A stretch of 64,000 bases of DNA from Dyadobacter koreensis (lineage in GTDB: Bacteria > Bacteroidota > Bacteroidia > Cytophagales > Spirosomataceae): NCBI RefSeq assembly GCF_900108855.1, contig NZ_FNXY01000002.1:486967-550966 (forward strand), written 5' to 3'. Every line of letters starts with the position of its first letter. The first letter of the stretch is position 1. The translations under genes were made by a program, and so were the position numbers. Below are positions 28,001 through 37,596 of the stretch, piece by piece. The notes below the pieces were generated by a model that was not told the DNA's origin, ran no database searches, and worked only from the letters and a program-made list of their open reading frames with translations.

Positions 28001-31000
28001 ATGAGAAAGTTTTTACTATCATTTCTGGGGAGCTTGCTGCTTTTGAGCGTGCAGGTTTATGCTCAGGATCGTGAAGTGACGGGTACCGTCACTGCGGATG
28101 ACGGTTCAACATTACCCGGTGTCAACATTTCCATTAAAGGAACAACCAGAGGAGTTACAACCAGTCTGGATGGGAAATACTCAATTGCAGCTGACCAGGG
28201 AGCTACGCTTGTGTATTCTTTTGTAGGATATGTTACCCAAAATATTGTTCTGGGAAATCAAACCAATATTGATATCAAGCTTGTCTCGGATTCTCAGCAG
28301 CTTGGAGAAGTTGTGGTTACTGCACTGGGGATTTCAAGAGAAAGAAAATCCATCGGATATAGCACAGCGACCGTTTCTAACCTTTCTATTACAGAGGGAA
28401 GAAATACAAGTGCGCTGGACGCCTTGAATGCACGGGTACCAGGTCTTTCGGTTTCTACTGCCTCCGGCGCGCCGGGTGCGTCAACGGTTTTGAACATTCG
28501 CGGGTTCAACTCGGTAACGGGAAACAATCAGCCTTTGTATGTTGTCGATGGTGTTCCGATGAATAACCGTGGAAATACATCTTCGTCAAATGCTGCCAAC
28601 GGAAATGACGACTTCAACCGGTCTATGGACTTCGGGAACCAGATGAATGATATTAACCCGAATGAAATTGAGAGTATAACCGTGCTAAAAGGTATCTCGG
28701 CTTCGGCATTATACGGTAGCCGTGCTGCCAACGGAGCGATCCTGATTACGACGAAAAAGGGAAAATCAGGGCAGACAACTGTTGACTTTTCAAGCTCATT
28801 CGCTCAATCTCAGGTTTTGCGTGTGCCGCATTTGCAAAACACTTACGGACAAGGATGGAGCGGATTATTTGATCCGATCGAAAACGGTTCATGGGGACCA
28901 AAAATGGATGGACAGACAAGGCTTTGGGGGAACGTTGTTGACAATTCCCAGTTGCTGAAACCTTTCTCTGCGCAAAAAGACAACCTGAGAGATTTTCTTG
29001 ATCGTGGGTACGAGTGGAACAGCAGTTTAGCCGTTGCCGGTGGAACGGATGCCGCGAATTATCGTATTTCTTATTCTTATGCAGATGCAGACGGAGTTAT
29101 TCCAACCAATGCAGACTCTTACCAAAGACATACGGTTGGTTTGAACGGTGGTTTAAAACTTAAAAAATTCTCTGCAAATGCGAATATGAACTATGTTCAT
29201 AAAGATCAGAAAGCAGTTGCAACAGGACAGGGAAATGATGCCGGTGCAGGTAAAGTACTCTGGCAGGAAATTATTCAGATTCCAAGAGATCACTCGATCG
29301 TGGATTCAAAAGGATATAACGACCCGAATAATCCTTTCAATAAATTTTATAGTCTGGATAACTATTTTACACCTTATGCACAAAATCCGTACTGGACGCT
29401 TTACAATCAGGGAAATGATTACGCTGAGGACCGTATTTTCGGTAACCTGGAGTTCAAATATGATCTTCTGAAAAATCTGAACGTTTTATGGAGAGTGGGT
29501 GGTGACTATTCTGACGCATTCCAGAAAGACTGGGGTAATGTTGGTAAAATTACGCCTGGTTCTCCTAACAGCAGCGCAAACGACGTGTTCGGTAGTGTTT
29601 CACAGATCGCGAGAGGAAATCGCCAGTTTAACAGTGATCTTCTTTTGAATTTCAACAGCAACCTTGGAAGCCGTATTGATGTTCAGGCATTTATTGGTCA
29701 TAACATCAACCAGCGTACGGCATTTACACAATACGCAAGCGTAACAAATCTTGACTTGCCCGGATTTTATAACCTGAAAAACAGTTCTGTAACACCAACA
29801 ACCTTCACAACAGAAAGTACACGCAGACTGGTTGGTCTTTACGGAACCGCGACTTTTGGTTTTGACAACTGGTTATACCTGACCGTTGGTGCAAGAAATG
29901 ACTGGACCAGTACTTTGCCAAAAGGAAAGAATTCTTACTTCTATCCAAGTGCAAGTATCAGTGCGGTACTTTCGGATGTATTTAAAATGCCAGCTCAAAT
30001 TCCATTCGTCAAAGTTCGGTTTGCTGCCGCTTCTGCCGGTAACGATGCGGATCCTTATCAGATTCTTCCTGTATATGCTTCGGGAAGTGTGAGCACGGGA
30101 AGTTTTGGAACAATTGATTTCCCATTTGGCGGTATCAATGCCTACGAAGTAGCTAACAATCCCGGAAACCTTGATCTGAAACCTGAAATTTCAAACGAAT
30201 ATGAAGCTGGGGTTGAACTTGGATTCTTCGGAAGACGTGTCGGCATTGAAGCGAGTTATTATGACAAGGTTACTAAAAACCAGATCATCAACCTGAACCT
30301 TGAACCAGCAACAGGTTATCAGAACCAGACTGTAAACCTTGGTCAAGTTCGTAATAAAGGTATCGAGGCAATGTTAACACTTGTTCCGGTTCGCACGGAT
30401 AAAGTAGAGTGGGGTGTAACATTCAATTATAACAAGATCAATAACAAAGTGGAGGCACTTGGTCTTTCAGATAGTACCAACATTTTGTTGAATAGCAGTT
30501 ATGATGTGAAACTAAGAGCTGTTGTTAACAAACCTCTTGGCGCGATATATTCTCCTGATGTTTTGCGTGACAAAGAAACGGGGGCGACAATTGTAAACCC
30601 TGAAACCGGTTTGCCGCTTGTTGATCCAAATGAACATTACAGAGGATCTATCAACCCTGACTTTACAATGGGTATCGGTACCTACGTGACTTATAAAGGA
30701 TTCAGATTAAGCGCGAATGCGGATTATCGTAAAGGTGGCGTGTTCTATTCTTACACAGCGCGTTTGAATTATTTCAATGGTAACGCTTACGAATCGCAGT
30801 ATAACGACAGGGAGCCTTTCATCATTCCTGGATCTGTTGTTCAGGCAGCTGATGGAAGTCTTGCTGAAAACACTACGCCGATTTCAAGATCAGATATGGC
30901 AACTTATTATGGCGTAAACAATGCTTACCAGTACAACCACGTGTTGCCGAAAACTTTCTTTAAACTGAGAAATGTAGCACTGAACTATACTGTACCAAAA

Positions 31001-31201
31001 AGCTTCCTGGCAAAAATGCCGATCCGAGTGGCTTCTCTTGGGATATTCGGTCGTAACCTGGTTATGTGGACGCCTAAGAAAAACCATTATGTGGATCCTG
31101 AGGCAAACACATTTGGTACAAACCTGAAAAACCTTTATGGTGAATTTGCTGCCGGCCCTTCAACTGCGAGCTACGGTGTTCAGTTAAACTTATCATTCTA
31201 A
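28001..31201 (+). CDS. SusC/RagA-family TonB-linked outer-membrane protein (pair 3)
   Basis: TonB-dependent transporter of 1066 residues. Signal peptide 1-21, carboxypeptidase-D-like domain EVTGTVTADDGSTLPGVNIS, TonB-box region LGEVVVTALGISRERKSIGY, plug with VVDGVPMNNRGN and IESITVLKGISASALYGSRA (about 217-236). The barrel ends in LNLSF. First gene of a four-gene run: susC, susD and two lipoproteins, with gaps of 12, 22 and about 23 bases. Confidence 0.97.
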   Translation: MRKFLLSFLGSLLLLSVQVYAQDREVTGTVTADDGSTLPGVNISIKGTTRGVTTSLDGKYSIAADQGATLVYSFVGYVTQNIVLGNQTNIDIKLVSDSQQLGEVVVTALGISRERKSIGYSTATVSNLSITEGRNTSALDALNARVPGLSVSTASGAPGASTVLNIRGFNSVTGNNQPLYVVDGVPMNNRGNTSSSNAANGNDDFNRSMDFGNQMNDINPNEIESITVLKGISASALYGSRAANGAILITTKKGKSGQTTVDFSSSFAQSQVLRVPHLQNTYGQGWSGLFDPIENGSWGPKMDGQTRLWGNVVDNSQLLKPFSAQKDNLRDFLDRGYEWNSSLAVAGGTDAANYRISYSYADADGVIPTNADSYQRHTVGLNGGLKLKKFSANANMNYVHKDQKAVATGQGNDAGAGKVLWQEIIQIPRDHSIVDSKGYNDPNNPFNKFYSLDNYFTPYAQNPYWTLYNQGNDYAEDRIFGNLEFKYDLLKNLNVLWRVGGDYSDAFQKDWGNVGKITPGSPNSSANDVFGSVSQIARGNRQFNSDLLLNFNSNLGSRIDVQAFIGHNINQRTAFTQYASVTNLDLPGFYNLKNSSVTPTTFTTESTRRLVGLYGTATFGFDNWLYLTVGARNDWTSTLPKGKNSYFYPSASISAVLSDVFKMPAQIPFVKVRFAAASAGNDADPYQILPVYASGSVSTGSFGTIDFPFGGINAYEVANNPGNLDLKPEISNEYEAGVELGFFGRRVGIEASYYDKVTKNQIINLNLEPATGYQNQTVNLGQVRNKGIEAMLTLVPVRTDKVEWGVTFNYNKINNKVEALGLSDSTNILLNSSYDVKLRAVVNKPLGAIYSPDVLRDKETGATIVNPETGLPLVDPNEHYRGSINPDFTMGIGTYVTYKGFRLSANADYRKGGVFYSYTARLNYFNGNAYESQYNDREPFIIPGSVVQAADGSLAENTTPISRSDMATYYGVNNAYQYNHVLPKTFFKLRNVALNYTVPKSFLAKMPIRVASLGIFGRNLVMWTPKKNHYVDPEANTFGTNLKNLYGEFAAGPSTASYGVQLNLSF

Positions 31202-31213
31202 TTAGATCCGAAA

Positions 31214-32701
31214 ATGAAAAGTATATTAAAAAATAGTTTATTACTACTTAGTGCGCTTTCACTCGGTTCTTGCGAGAACTGGCTGGATGTAAACGAAGAT
31301 CCGAATAATCCGACCAATGTTGCTCCTCAGTATGTATTGCCTGTAGCCCAGGCATCGGTGATGGCTGTTACAGGAGGAAGTTTTGCAATCATCGGCGGTA
31401 TGTGGTCGCAGCACTGGACACAGGCAAACGTGAGCACGCAGTATAAAACGATCGATTCCTACGATTTGCAGCCGGCGGATTATAACAACGCCTGGACAGA
31501 AATGTATGCAGGCGGTTTGAATGACTTTGAAGATGTAAAACGTAAAGCAGCCGAAGCGGGGAACAACAATATGGTCCTTCAGGCTGTGGCAGGGCAAACT
31601 TATGGTTTTCAAATTCTGGCCGACTGGTTTGATAAAATACCTTTGAGTGAAGCTTTGCAGATCGAAGTGACCAAAACTCCAAAGTATGATGATGGTCCTG
31701 CGGTTTATGCAGAACTTATCAAAAGACTGGATGCAGCTCTGGCACTTGACTTTAATAATGGAACTTCAACACAGGTTTCTTCAGATCTTGTTTTTGGTAA
31801 ATTGAGTGGAGCTGAGCAGATTGCTCAATGGAAACGTTTTGCCAATACGCTGAAATTAAAATTGTATCTGCGTCAGACAAGCAGTCCTAATTCAGCTGCC
31901 GCTTTGGCTGCAATTAAAGCTATGTTAGCTGCGAATACAGAATTTCTTACAACGCCTGCTTCGGTAACATCATTTGTTGATGAACCAAGCCGTAGTAATC
32001 CATTGTATGAAAGCAACGTACGTCAGCTGAACACTGGCACAAACCTTCGTTTAAGCAAAACTTTGCAGTCGTATCTTGAAGCGAACAATGATCAGGCTCG
32101 TTTGAATGCTTATTTTACGCCAGGAAGCTCCGGACAATTTGGACTTGCGCAGGGAAATTATGACGTAAGTACATCCGTAGTTGGACCTAACGTTCCGAGT
32201 GTTACGAAATTATCTGCTACGGACCCGTTCTTCTTTTTCAGTCTTGATGAAGTCGATTTCATGCTTGCAGAAGCGCATTTGCGTTCAGGTAACGACGCAC
32301 AGGCAAAAGCTTTTTATGATAAAGGAGTTGCTGATGCATATGCCAAATTCAATGTAACCTTTGATGCTTCTAAAATCGCCGCCGGTGGGGTTTACGCCTT
32401 CCCTACGGCAGGAAATACAGAAGCAAAATTAAAAGCCATTATGATCCAGAAATGGGTAGCGATGTACAAACAGGGATATGAGTCATTCTGGGATCAGGCT
32501 CGTACGGGTTACCCTGAGAACTCGCCAGTTGCTACAACAGATGAAGACTATGTGCCAGGACAATGGACTTATGCGATCAATGGTGTTACAGGAAAAGTCT
32601 TCCCGAAAAGAATTCTTTACACTTCGGCTTCCCGTGATGTTAACCCTGGAAATACGCCGGCTCTTGCAAAAGTTACTGACAAAATCTGGTGGATGAAGTA
32701 A
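31214..32701 (+). CDS. SusD/RagB-family lipoprotein, SusD-like_2 type (pair 3)
   Basis: Lipoprotein partner of the preceding SusC. Signal with lipobox LSLGSC at about residues 15-20, followed by ENWLDVNEDPNNPT, the PF12771-type opening. Further family segments are DWFDKIPLSEALQ (about 136-148), QWKRFANTLKLKLYLR and IMIQKWVAMYKQGYESFWDQ near residue 410. Length 495. Clearly paralogous to the pair 2 SusD, though the genes lie on opposite strands. Confidence 0.95.
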   Translation: MKSILKNSLLLLSALSLGSCENWLDVNEDPNNPTNVAPQYVLPVAQASVMAVTGGSFAIIGGMWSQHWTQANVSTQYKTIDSYDLQPADYNNAWTEMYAGGLNDFEDVKRKAAEAGNNNMVLQAVAGQTYGFQILADWFDKIPLSEALQIEVTKTPKYDDGPAVYAELIKRLDAALALDFNNGTSTQVSSDLVFGKLSGAEQIAQWKRFANTLKLKLYLRQTSSPNSAAALAAIKAMLAANTEFLTTPASVTSFVDEPSRSNPLYESNVRQLNTGTNLRLSKTLQSYLEANNDQARLNAYFTPGSSGQFGLAQGNYDVSTSVVGPNVPSVTKLSATDPFFFFSLDEVDFMLAEAHLRSGNDAQAKAFYDKGVADAYAKFNVTFDASKIAAGGVYAFPTAGNTEAKLKAIMIQKWVAMYKQGYESFWDQARTGYPENSPVATTDEDYVPGQWTYAINGVTGKVFPKRILYTSASRDVNPGNTPALAKVTDKIWWMK

Positions 32702-32723
32702 TCATTAAATTTTAAAAAAGATC

Positions 32724-33359
32724 ATGATAAAAGGAATAAAATATATAGCAATATCAGTCCTGACGGGATTGCTTTTTGCTTGTGAACCTGATAAGGTTAC
32801 CGAAGGGCTATCGGATATTACTTATTATCCGGTAATTACTTTGAAAGGAGATCAGTGGACTCAGGTTCCTGTCGGTACAAAGTTTACAGATCCTGGTGTA
32901 GAGTCAAAAGAAAATGGCGAGGTAATTACGACAAAAGTGACGGGGGCTGTTGACGAAACGAAAGCAGGTGTATATGTAATTCAGTATGATGCTGTCAATA
33001 AAGACGGTTATGCCTCTACGGATTACCGATATGTTGGGGTTATCGATCCAGCTGTTGCAGGAACTGATATTTCCGGGGCTTACAGAAGAAATGCCGGTGA
33101 AAATGGTATTTCAAATGTGTCAAAAGTTTCCGGTAATCTGTATTACACGGATAATATTGGTGGTGTTGCTACAACTAATCCAGGCTTGGGGGTTTATTTC
33201 TACCACTATGCAAAAGGTAAATTAGGCGTTCCTTTTCAATTAACGCCCGGCAATTCCTTCTCAGCAACGAATGGAACTATCGTTGAGGGCACTCAGTATA
33301 GCTGGGTAGTAATCAATCCAGGTTACGGTACTGCCGTTCGTACATTTATTAAACAGTAA
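32724..33359 (+). CDS. Surface lipoprotein with Ig-like DUF5011-type domain
   Basis: A 211-residue lipoprotein; lipobox LLFAC at about residues 16-20. Residues 35-105 (YYPVITLKGDQWTQVPVGTKFTDPG with the repeat VDETKAGVYVIQYDAVNKDG) form an immunoglobulin-like domain of the DUF5011 type. The second half is beta-rich, rich in Gly, Tyr and Asn, and resembles the C-terminal domain seen in accessory SusCD lipoproteins. As third gene of the operon it is probably a surface-exposed accessory binding protein. Substrate unknown. Confidence 0.85.
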   Translation: MIKGIKYIAISVLTGLLFACEPDKVTEGLSDITYYPVITLKGDQWTQVPVGTKFTDPGVESKENGEVITTKVTGAVDETKAGVYVIQYDAVNKDGYASTDYRYVGVIDPAVAGTDISGAYRRNAGENGISNVSKVSGNLYYTDNIGGVATTNPGLGVYFYHYAKGKLGVPFQLTPGNSFSATNGTIVEGTQYSWVVINPGYGTAVRTFIKQ

Positions 33360-33382
33360 CATCAACTACATATCTTTTGAAT

Positions 33383-33865
33383 ATGAAATACTTTAAATAT
33401 ATATCGATTTTTCTGGTGTTTGGATTGCTCTCGTGCGATGCCGGTAGTGAACCTGATATCGAAGGAACAAAATTGCAGGCTATGGCCGGTGAATGGTGGA
33501 TCAATTTACTTGTGGACGGTAAAGATCAGGGCCAAGGATTTAATCTTGTAACTACTTCAAATACTGCTGCAAACAATGATACCGACCTCCTATTTGATGA
33601 TCACGGGTTCTGGCCGGCAAAAGTTGTGACAAAAGTAAACCTTGGCTCGATGACTTTCACAGCGGCACCCAATCTTGCTAACTCCTATGACCCGGATATT
33701 AAAGTATCAGTTATTGAAGGTAAGATATTAAAAGGTGCGGCGACGACTACTGGCGGCAACAAGACGGATTCCATTTATGTAAAATTTGAATTCTCTGATG
33801 ATGCCGGTACTCAATACGAATATGCTGGTTACCGTCGAACAGGTTTCCGTGAAGATGAGCATTGA
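33383..33865 (+). CDS. Lipid-binding-hydrolase-like lipoprotein (PF12888 type)
   Basis: Last gene of the pair 3 operon. I take the ATG at 33383 (MKYFKYISIF) rather than a TTG two codons upstream. Lipobox LLSC near residue 16 follows a hydrophobic stretch. The segments GEWWINLLVDG, a central ADDGFWPAKV-like region (FDDHGFWPAKVV) and FEFSDDAGTQYEYAGYRRTGF at the end match the Bacteroidota lipid-binding putative hydrolase family often found beside SusCD. No catalytic residues are known, so enzymatic activity is not claimed. Confidence 0.8.
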   Translation: MKYFKYISIFLVFGLLSCDAGSEPDIEGTKLQAMAGEWWINLLVDGKDQGQGFNLVTTSNTAANNDTDLLFDDHGFWPAKVVTKVNLGSMTFTAAPNLANSYDPDIKVSVIEGKILKGAATTTGGNKTDSIYVKFEFSDDAGTQYEYAGYRRTGFREDEH

Positions 33866-33910
33866 TTTTAATTGATGATGTCAAAGGCTCACTAAATATT
33901 TGAATAATTC

Positions 33911-33946
33911 TAAAAGGGGCACATCGCTAGATGTTGCCTCTTTTTT
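33911..33946 (+). terminator. Terminator of the pair 3 susCD operon
   Basis: Imperfect stem formed by AAAAGGGGCACATC and GATGTTGCCTCTTTT around a 4-base loop with one bulge, followed by a T run. Confidence 0.75.
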
Positions 33947-34045
33947 GTTGTGGTAAATTGTGCGAAGACTGTTTTTAAAACAGCTAACAAGCAGTTTATT
34001 TCACTATTTTGGTAAAGTTTTTTAAAACCTTACGTCAATCGCCTC

Positions 34046-35353
34046 ATGAAGAAACGACTTTTACTGTTACTGTCTCTTGGATTTTCGCCTGTCTTTGTCT
34101 TTGCTCAATCTGCTGTTTCTGTTAAAATAGATCAGAAAGCACAGTCTTTGGAACCCAAAATTGTCGAATGGAGACGTGATTTTCATCAGAATCCTGAGCT
34201 TGGAAACCGTGAATTCAAGACGGCTGAAAAAATTGCGAAACATTTGAAAAGTTTGGGAATAGAAGTGCAGACAGGTGTCGCAAAAACCGGTGTTGTCGGG
34301 ATACTGAAAGGTGGAAAACCAGGTCCGGTTGTTGCACTTCGGGCTGATATGGACGGCTTGCCTGTAACGGAAAGAGTGGAGGTGCCTTTCAAATCAACAG
34401 TAACAACGGACTATAACGGACAAAAAGTGGGGGTGATGCATGCCTGCGGTCATGATACGCATATCTCGATTTTGATGGGCGTTGCAGAAGTTTTGTCATC
34501 TATCAAAGGGGATCTTATAGGTACTGTGAAATTTATTTTCCAGCCAGCGGAAGAAGGAGCGCCGGAAGGCGAGGAGGGTGGCGCAAAATTAATGGTGAAA
34601 GAAGGCGTGCTGGAAAATCCGAAAGTAGATGCCATTTTTGGTCTGCATATCAATTCGCAAACCGAGGTTGGTAAAATATCTTATAAACCGGGCGCTACAA
34701 TGGCTGCGGTCGACTTTTTCAGTATTGATGTAAAAGGGAAACAAACGCATGGCGCATATCCATGGTCGGGAGTTGATCCGATAGTTACATCTTCCCAGAT
34801 CGTTATGGGTTTACAAACGATTGTCGCCCGAAATCTTGATATCACCAAAGCACCGGCAGTTGTGACAATTGGCGCAATTAATGGAGGGATTCGCCAGAAT
34901 ATTATTCCTGAGCAAGTAAAGATGATCGGGACAATAAGGACTTTTGATGAGGATATGCACGCGCAGGTACACAAGCGTGTGACGGAAATCGCGACAAATA
35001 TTGCTGAAAGTGCAGGCGCGAAAGCAGATGTGAATATCAACACGTTATACCCGGTAACTTTTAACGATGTTCCGTTAACCGAAGAAATGATCGGAACGCT
35101 GCAAAATGTGGCGGGAAAGGAAAATGTTCAGTTAATAGCGGCCGTAACCGGTGCCGAAGACTTCTCCTATTACCAGCAAAAAGTACCTGGATTTTTCTTC
35201 TTCCTTGGTGGGATGCCAAAAGGAAAAGACCCATTAACTGCCTCTGCGCATCACACACCTGATTTCTTTATTGATGACAGCGGAATGGTTCTCGGCGTTC
35301 GTTCGCTGAGCCGGTTAACGGTTGATTATATGGAGAAGAAAACAAAGAAGTAA
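34046..35353 (+). CDS. Secreted M20-family amidohydrolase (peptidase/N-acyl-amino-acid hydrolase)
   Basis: A zinc-dependent hydrolase of the M20D type that removes acyl groups from amino acids or short peptides. A signal peptide covers residues 1-21. The metal ligands are visible: HACGHDTH (about 132-139), the Glu pair in FQPAEEGAPEGEEGGA (about 168-182), HIN near 200 and the C-terminal His in SAHHTPDFF (about 395-402). The dimerisation/lid domain GKQTHGAYPWSGVDPI follows. Location after a SusCD operon suggests that products of extracellular or periplasmic hydrolysis are taken up, but cotranscription is unlikely because a terminator intervenes. Confidence 0.93.
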   Translation: MKKRLLLLLSLGFSPVFVFAQSAVSVKIDQKAQSLEPKIVEWRRDFHQNPELGNREFKTAEKIAKHLKSLGIEVQTGVAKTGVVGILKGGKPGPVVALRADMDGLPVTERVEVPFKSTVTTDYNGQKVGVMHACGHDTHISILMGVAEVLSSIKGDLIGTVKFIFQPAEEGAPEGEEGGAKLMVKEGVLENPKVDAIFGLHINSQTEVGKISYKPGATMAAVDFFSIDVKGKQTHGAYPWSGVDPIVTSSQIVMGLQTIVARNLDITKAPAVVTIGAINGGIRQNIIPEQVKMIGTIRTFDEDMHAQVHKRVTEIATNIAESAGAKADVNINTLYPVTFNDVPLTEEMIGTLQNVAGKENVQLIAAVTGAEDFSYYQQKVPGFFFFLGGMPKGKDPLTASAHHTPDFFIDDSGMVLGVRSLSRLTVDYMEKKTKK

Positions 35354-35402
35354 ATTATTGTAAGATTAGGTTAAATCTTGATTTTGTCCGCAATTCACGA
35401 AC

Positions 35403-35942
35403 ATGGCTTCCCGAAACCGAAAATTTCCTCTCAGTCTGGAAACTTCTCTCAGCATTCTGGCTGTCGTTTCCAGCTTTTGCGCCATAGGTATTACTCTTTA
35501 CCAGGTTTATCTGCAAAGAATAGAACATTATGCGGCTGCATTACCCTATCTGATGGTTTCAATAACTAATTTTTCGGAAGATTCAACACCTGAATACACA
35601 TTGGAAGTGAGTAATAAAGGTGTTGGACTGGCAAAAATTGAGAAACTGGACATCTGGTATAAGAAGAAAAAAGTAGAAAATGAAAATGCCCTGATCAGGG
35701 CATTAATTACAAATGACACGACGACGTCACGCGTTTTTTCCAGTTTATGGAAAGGGCGCGTGATTTCGCCCGGTGAACAATTTAACTGGATCAAACTTTC
35801 CGGCCCGGGAGCTCAGTCGCTCCGGAATGAAATTGATAAAGGAAATATTGAGTACAGAATATTGTTTTCGTCTATATATGACGAGAAATGGTATTTTAAT
35901 TCGATTTCAGGCAAGCGCTTAATCGAAGTGGCCGAGGAATAA
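35403..35942 (+). CDS. Hypothetical protein with one membrane segment
   Basis: Not recognised. The 179-residue protein has a single membrane segment at about residues 13-36 (LSILAVVSSFCAIGITLYQVYL). The rest is predicted beta-rich: ALPYLMVSITNFSEDSTPEYTLEVSNKGVGLAKIEKLDIWY resembles an immunoglobulin-like or CARDB-like fold in part, shown here only by the spacing of hydrophobic residues. Probably an inner-membrane-anchored periplasmic domain. Stand-alone gene. Confidence 0.78.
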   Translation: MASRNRKFPLSLETSLSILAVVSSFCAIGITLYQVYLQRIEHYAAALPYLMVSITNFSEDSTPEYTLEVSNKGVGLAKIEKLDIWYKKKKVENENALIRALITNDTTTSRVFSSLWKGRVISPGEQFNWIKLSGPGAQSLRNEIDKGNIEYRILFSSIYDEKWYFNSISGKRLIEVAEE

Positions 35943-35980
35943 TGTGATTGACTGTTATGTTAAACGATCTCAAAACCTTT

Positions 35981-36388
35981 TTACTCTGTCGGGAACTTGG
36001 ATAGATCCATATAAAACAATTCCCAGGTATGTCCGTCAAAATCCTCTACGGTTCGCTGCTGCATAAAACCGTAATCTCTTATTTCCACAGGCTCTATGCC
36101 GCCAGCAGCCAGTGCCGCTTCTGTGATTTTGTTTACCTCATCTACGCTATCCAGTGACAGTGAAAATAGTCCGGCAACACCAGATTTTGTATCTGCAATC
36201 GGCTTGGTAGTAAAAGATGTGAATTTCTCATGCGTTAGTAACATCAGGAAAATCTGGTCACTCCAGACCATACATTTTCCTGTTTCATCTGAAAATTGCG
36301 GATTATTGCCAAAACCCATTTTGGTATAAAATTCCATGGAGCGGTTGAGGTCTGTTACAGCCAGATTAATGAAAATTTGTTTTGCCAT
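35981..36388 (-). CDS. VOC-family (glyoxalase/bleomycin-resistance fold) protein
   Basis: Small metalloprotein fold with paired beta-alpha-beta-beta-beta modules. I choose the ATG at 36388 (MAKQIFINLAV) because the upstream option is a TTG. Segments VTDLNRSMEFYTKMGFG, MVWSDQIFLMLLT, GLFSLSLDSVDEVNKITEAAL and DYGFMQQRTVEDFDGHTWELFYMD are typical of the VOC superfamily. At 135 residues it is the usual length of the single-domain group. Function unassigned. Confidence 0.9.
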   Translation of the reverse strand: MAKQIFINLAVTDLNRSMEFYTKMGFGNNPQFSDETGKCMVWSDQIFLMLLTHEKFTSFTTKPIADTKSGVAGLFSLSLDSVDEVNKITEAALAAGGIEPVEIRDYGFMQQRTVEDFDGHTWELFYMDLSKFPTE

Positions 36389-36783
36389 CTTTATCAATAT
36401 TTAGATTGTTCAACAATTCTAATGTCGGACATTACTACTGAAATTTCAAGTTTCCGTAGCAGAATTTTATGAAGAAAAAAAGATTTATTAGATTAAATCC
36501 AGTTTCAAAATTCGATCTTTGCTATTGAAAAAACCGACGCTCCTGATACATAAGCACTAACTTCATTGTGATTTGCTTTCAAAATTCGATCTTTGATATA
36601 TCGACAACAATGATACCTTGGTTTAAATGTCTGGTAATTAGTATATGCTTGTCGTTGCGTCGAATAAAATAACCCTCGCTTGTTCCCTGCAAACAATCAA
36701 TAATGAAAGCTTTACAGAAACAGACAAGGGTTGGAAAATGAGTATCCTTGTGCTATGGATTCCCCTTCAATAAACTTCAATCG
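36389..36783. other. Gap with a 19-base direct repeat and possible gene remnant
   Basis: TTTCAAAATTCGATCTTTG occurs at 36503-36521 and 36577-36595. On the minus strand both copies read as the end of a reading frame, KIEF followed by stop, and the stretch before the second copy stays open for about 55 codons (to about 36765) with no start codon. It looks like a decayed 3' gene end duplicated with the repeat, but no family is recognised. Confidence 0.35.
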
Positions 36784-37584
36784 TCATTCCGGAATATTCT
36801 TCCGTACCTGATCAAACAACAAATCCGGCAAAAATCTTTTCAGGTAAATCGCTGCAACTTCTTTAAAACCACCAATATAAATTTCCTTCTTATCTTTTTT
36901 TACAGCATTCAGAATTTGTCTGGCGCATTCTTCGGGAGCGATACCATTTTCCTGGTTGCTATCCATTTTGCCAAATTTTCCGCCTTTTTCATCGAGCGCA
37001 TTTAAGGAAACATTGGTTTTGATATAACCGGGACATACAGTCGTTACTTTAATATTGTCGTTATAAGTTTCCGCGCGCAAAGAATCGTAGAAACCATGCA
37101 AGGCATGTTTTGAAGCGTTATAACCCGAACGCATAATGGTTCCTATTTTGCCCGCTACACTGCTGATAATAATAAAATGACCACTTTTCTGCTTGGTCAT
37201 ATAAGGCAGAACTGCCTTTGTCAGAGCAACAGTACTGTAAAAATTGATATCCATCAATTTTCTGTAAACATCCAGATCGGTATCTTTTATATATGAACGC
37301 TGACTTACACCTGCATTGTGAACCATGATATCGATACGCTGGAACTTTGCGATAATTTGCGCTGCAGCATCGTTTGCCTTATCAAATTCAGTCACATCCA
37401 GAGGAACTATCATAACCGAAGAATCCGGCAGGCCGGTACGTTGTTTCACACGTTCCAGTTCCTCTTTTCTTCTTGCGGTTAAAACCAGTTTCGCGCCTTC
37501 CTTCGCAAAAGCCATTGCAATCGCTTCTCCGATTCCGGAAGAGGCGCCGGTGATCCAAACTACTTTATTTTGGAAAGTATCCAT
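36784..37584 (-). CDS. Short-chain dehydrogenase/reductase (DHRS7-like)
   Basis: Classical SDR of 266 residues. Cofactor motif TGASSGIGEAIA (about 13-24), NAG in HNAGVSQRS (about 91-99), catalytic Ser in IISSVAGKIG (about 140-150), Tyr/Lys in GYNASKHAL (about 156-164), and PGYIKTNV. NADP(H) is likely from the Arg in LTARRKEE. The C-terminus ends with a short hydrophobic tail and may associate with membranes as in DHRS7. Substrate unknown. It overlaps nothing and lies 13 bases after the LD-carboxypeptidase gene, so both may share a transcript. Confidence 0.92.
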   Translation of the reverse strand: MDTFQNKVVWITGASSGIGEAIAMAFAKEGAKLVLTARRKEELERVKQRTGLPDSSVMIVPLDVTEFDKANDAAAQIIAKFQRIDIMVHNAGVSQRSYIKDTDLDVYRKLMDINFYSTVALTKAVLPYMTKQKSGHFIIISSVAGKIGTIMRSGYNASKHALHGFYDSLRAETYNDNIKVTTVCPGYIKTNVSLNALDEKGGKFGKMDSNQENGIAPEECARQILNAVKKDKKEIYIGGFKEVAAIYLKRFLPDLLFDQVRKNIPE

Positions 37585-37596
37585 TCTGAATATTGT

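Noticed and set aside
36505-36696. Minus-strand 63-codon frame in the gap
   Set aside because: It switches between two partial frames around the direct repeat; kept only as a possible remnant.
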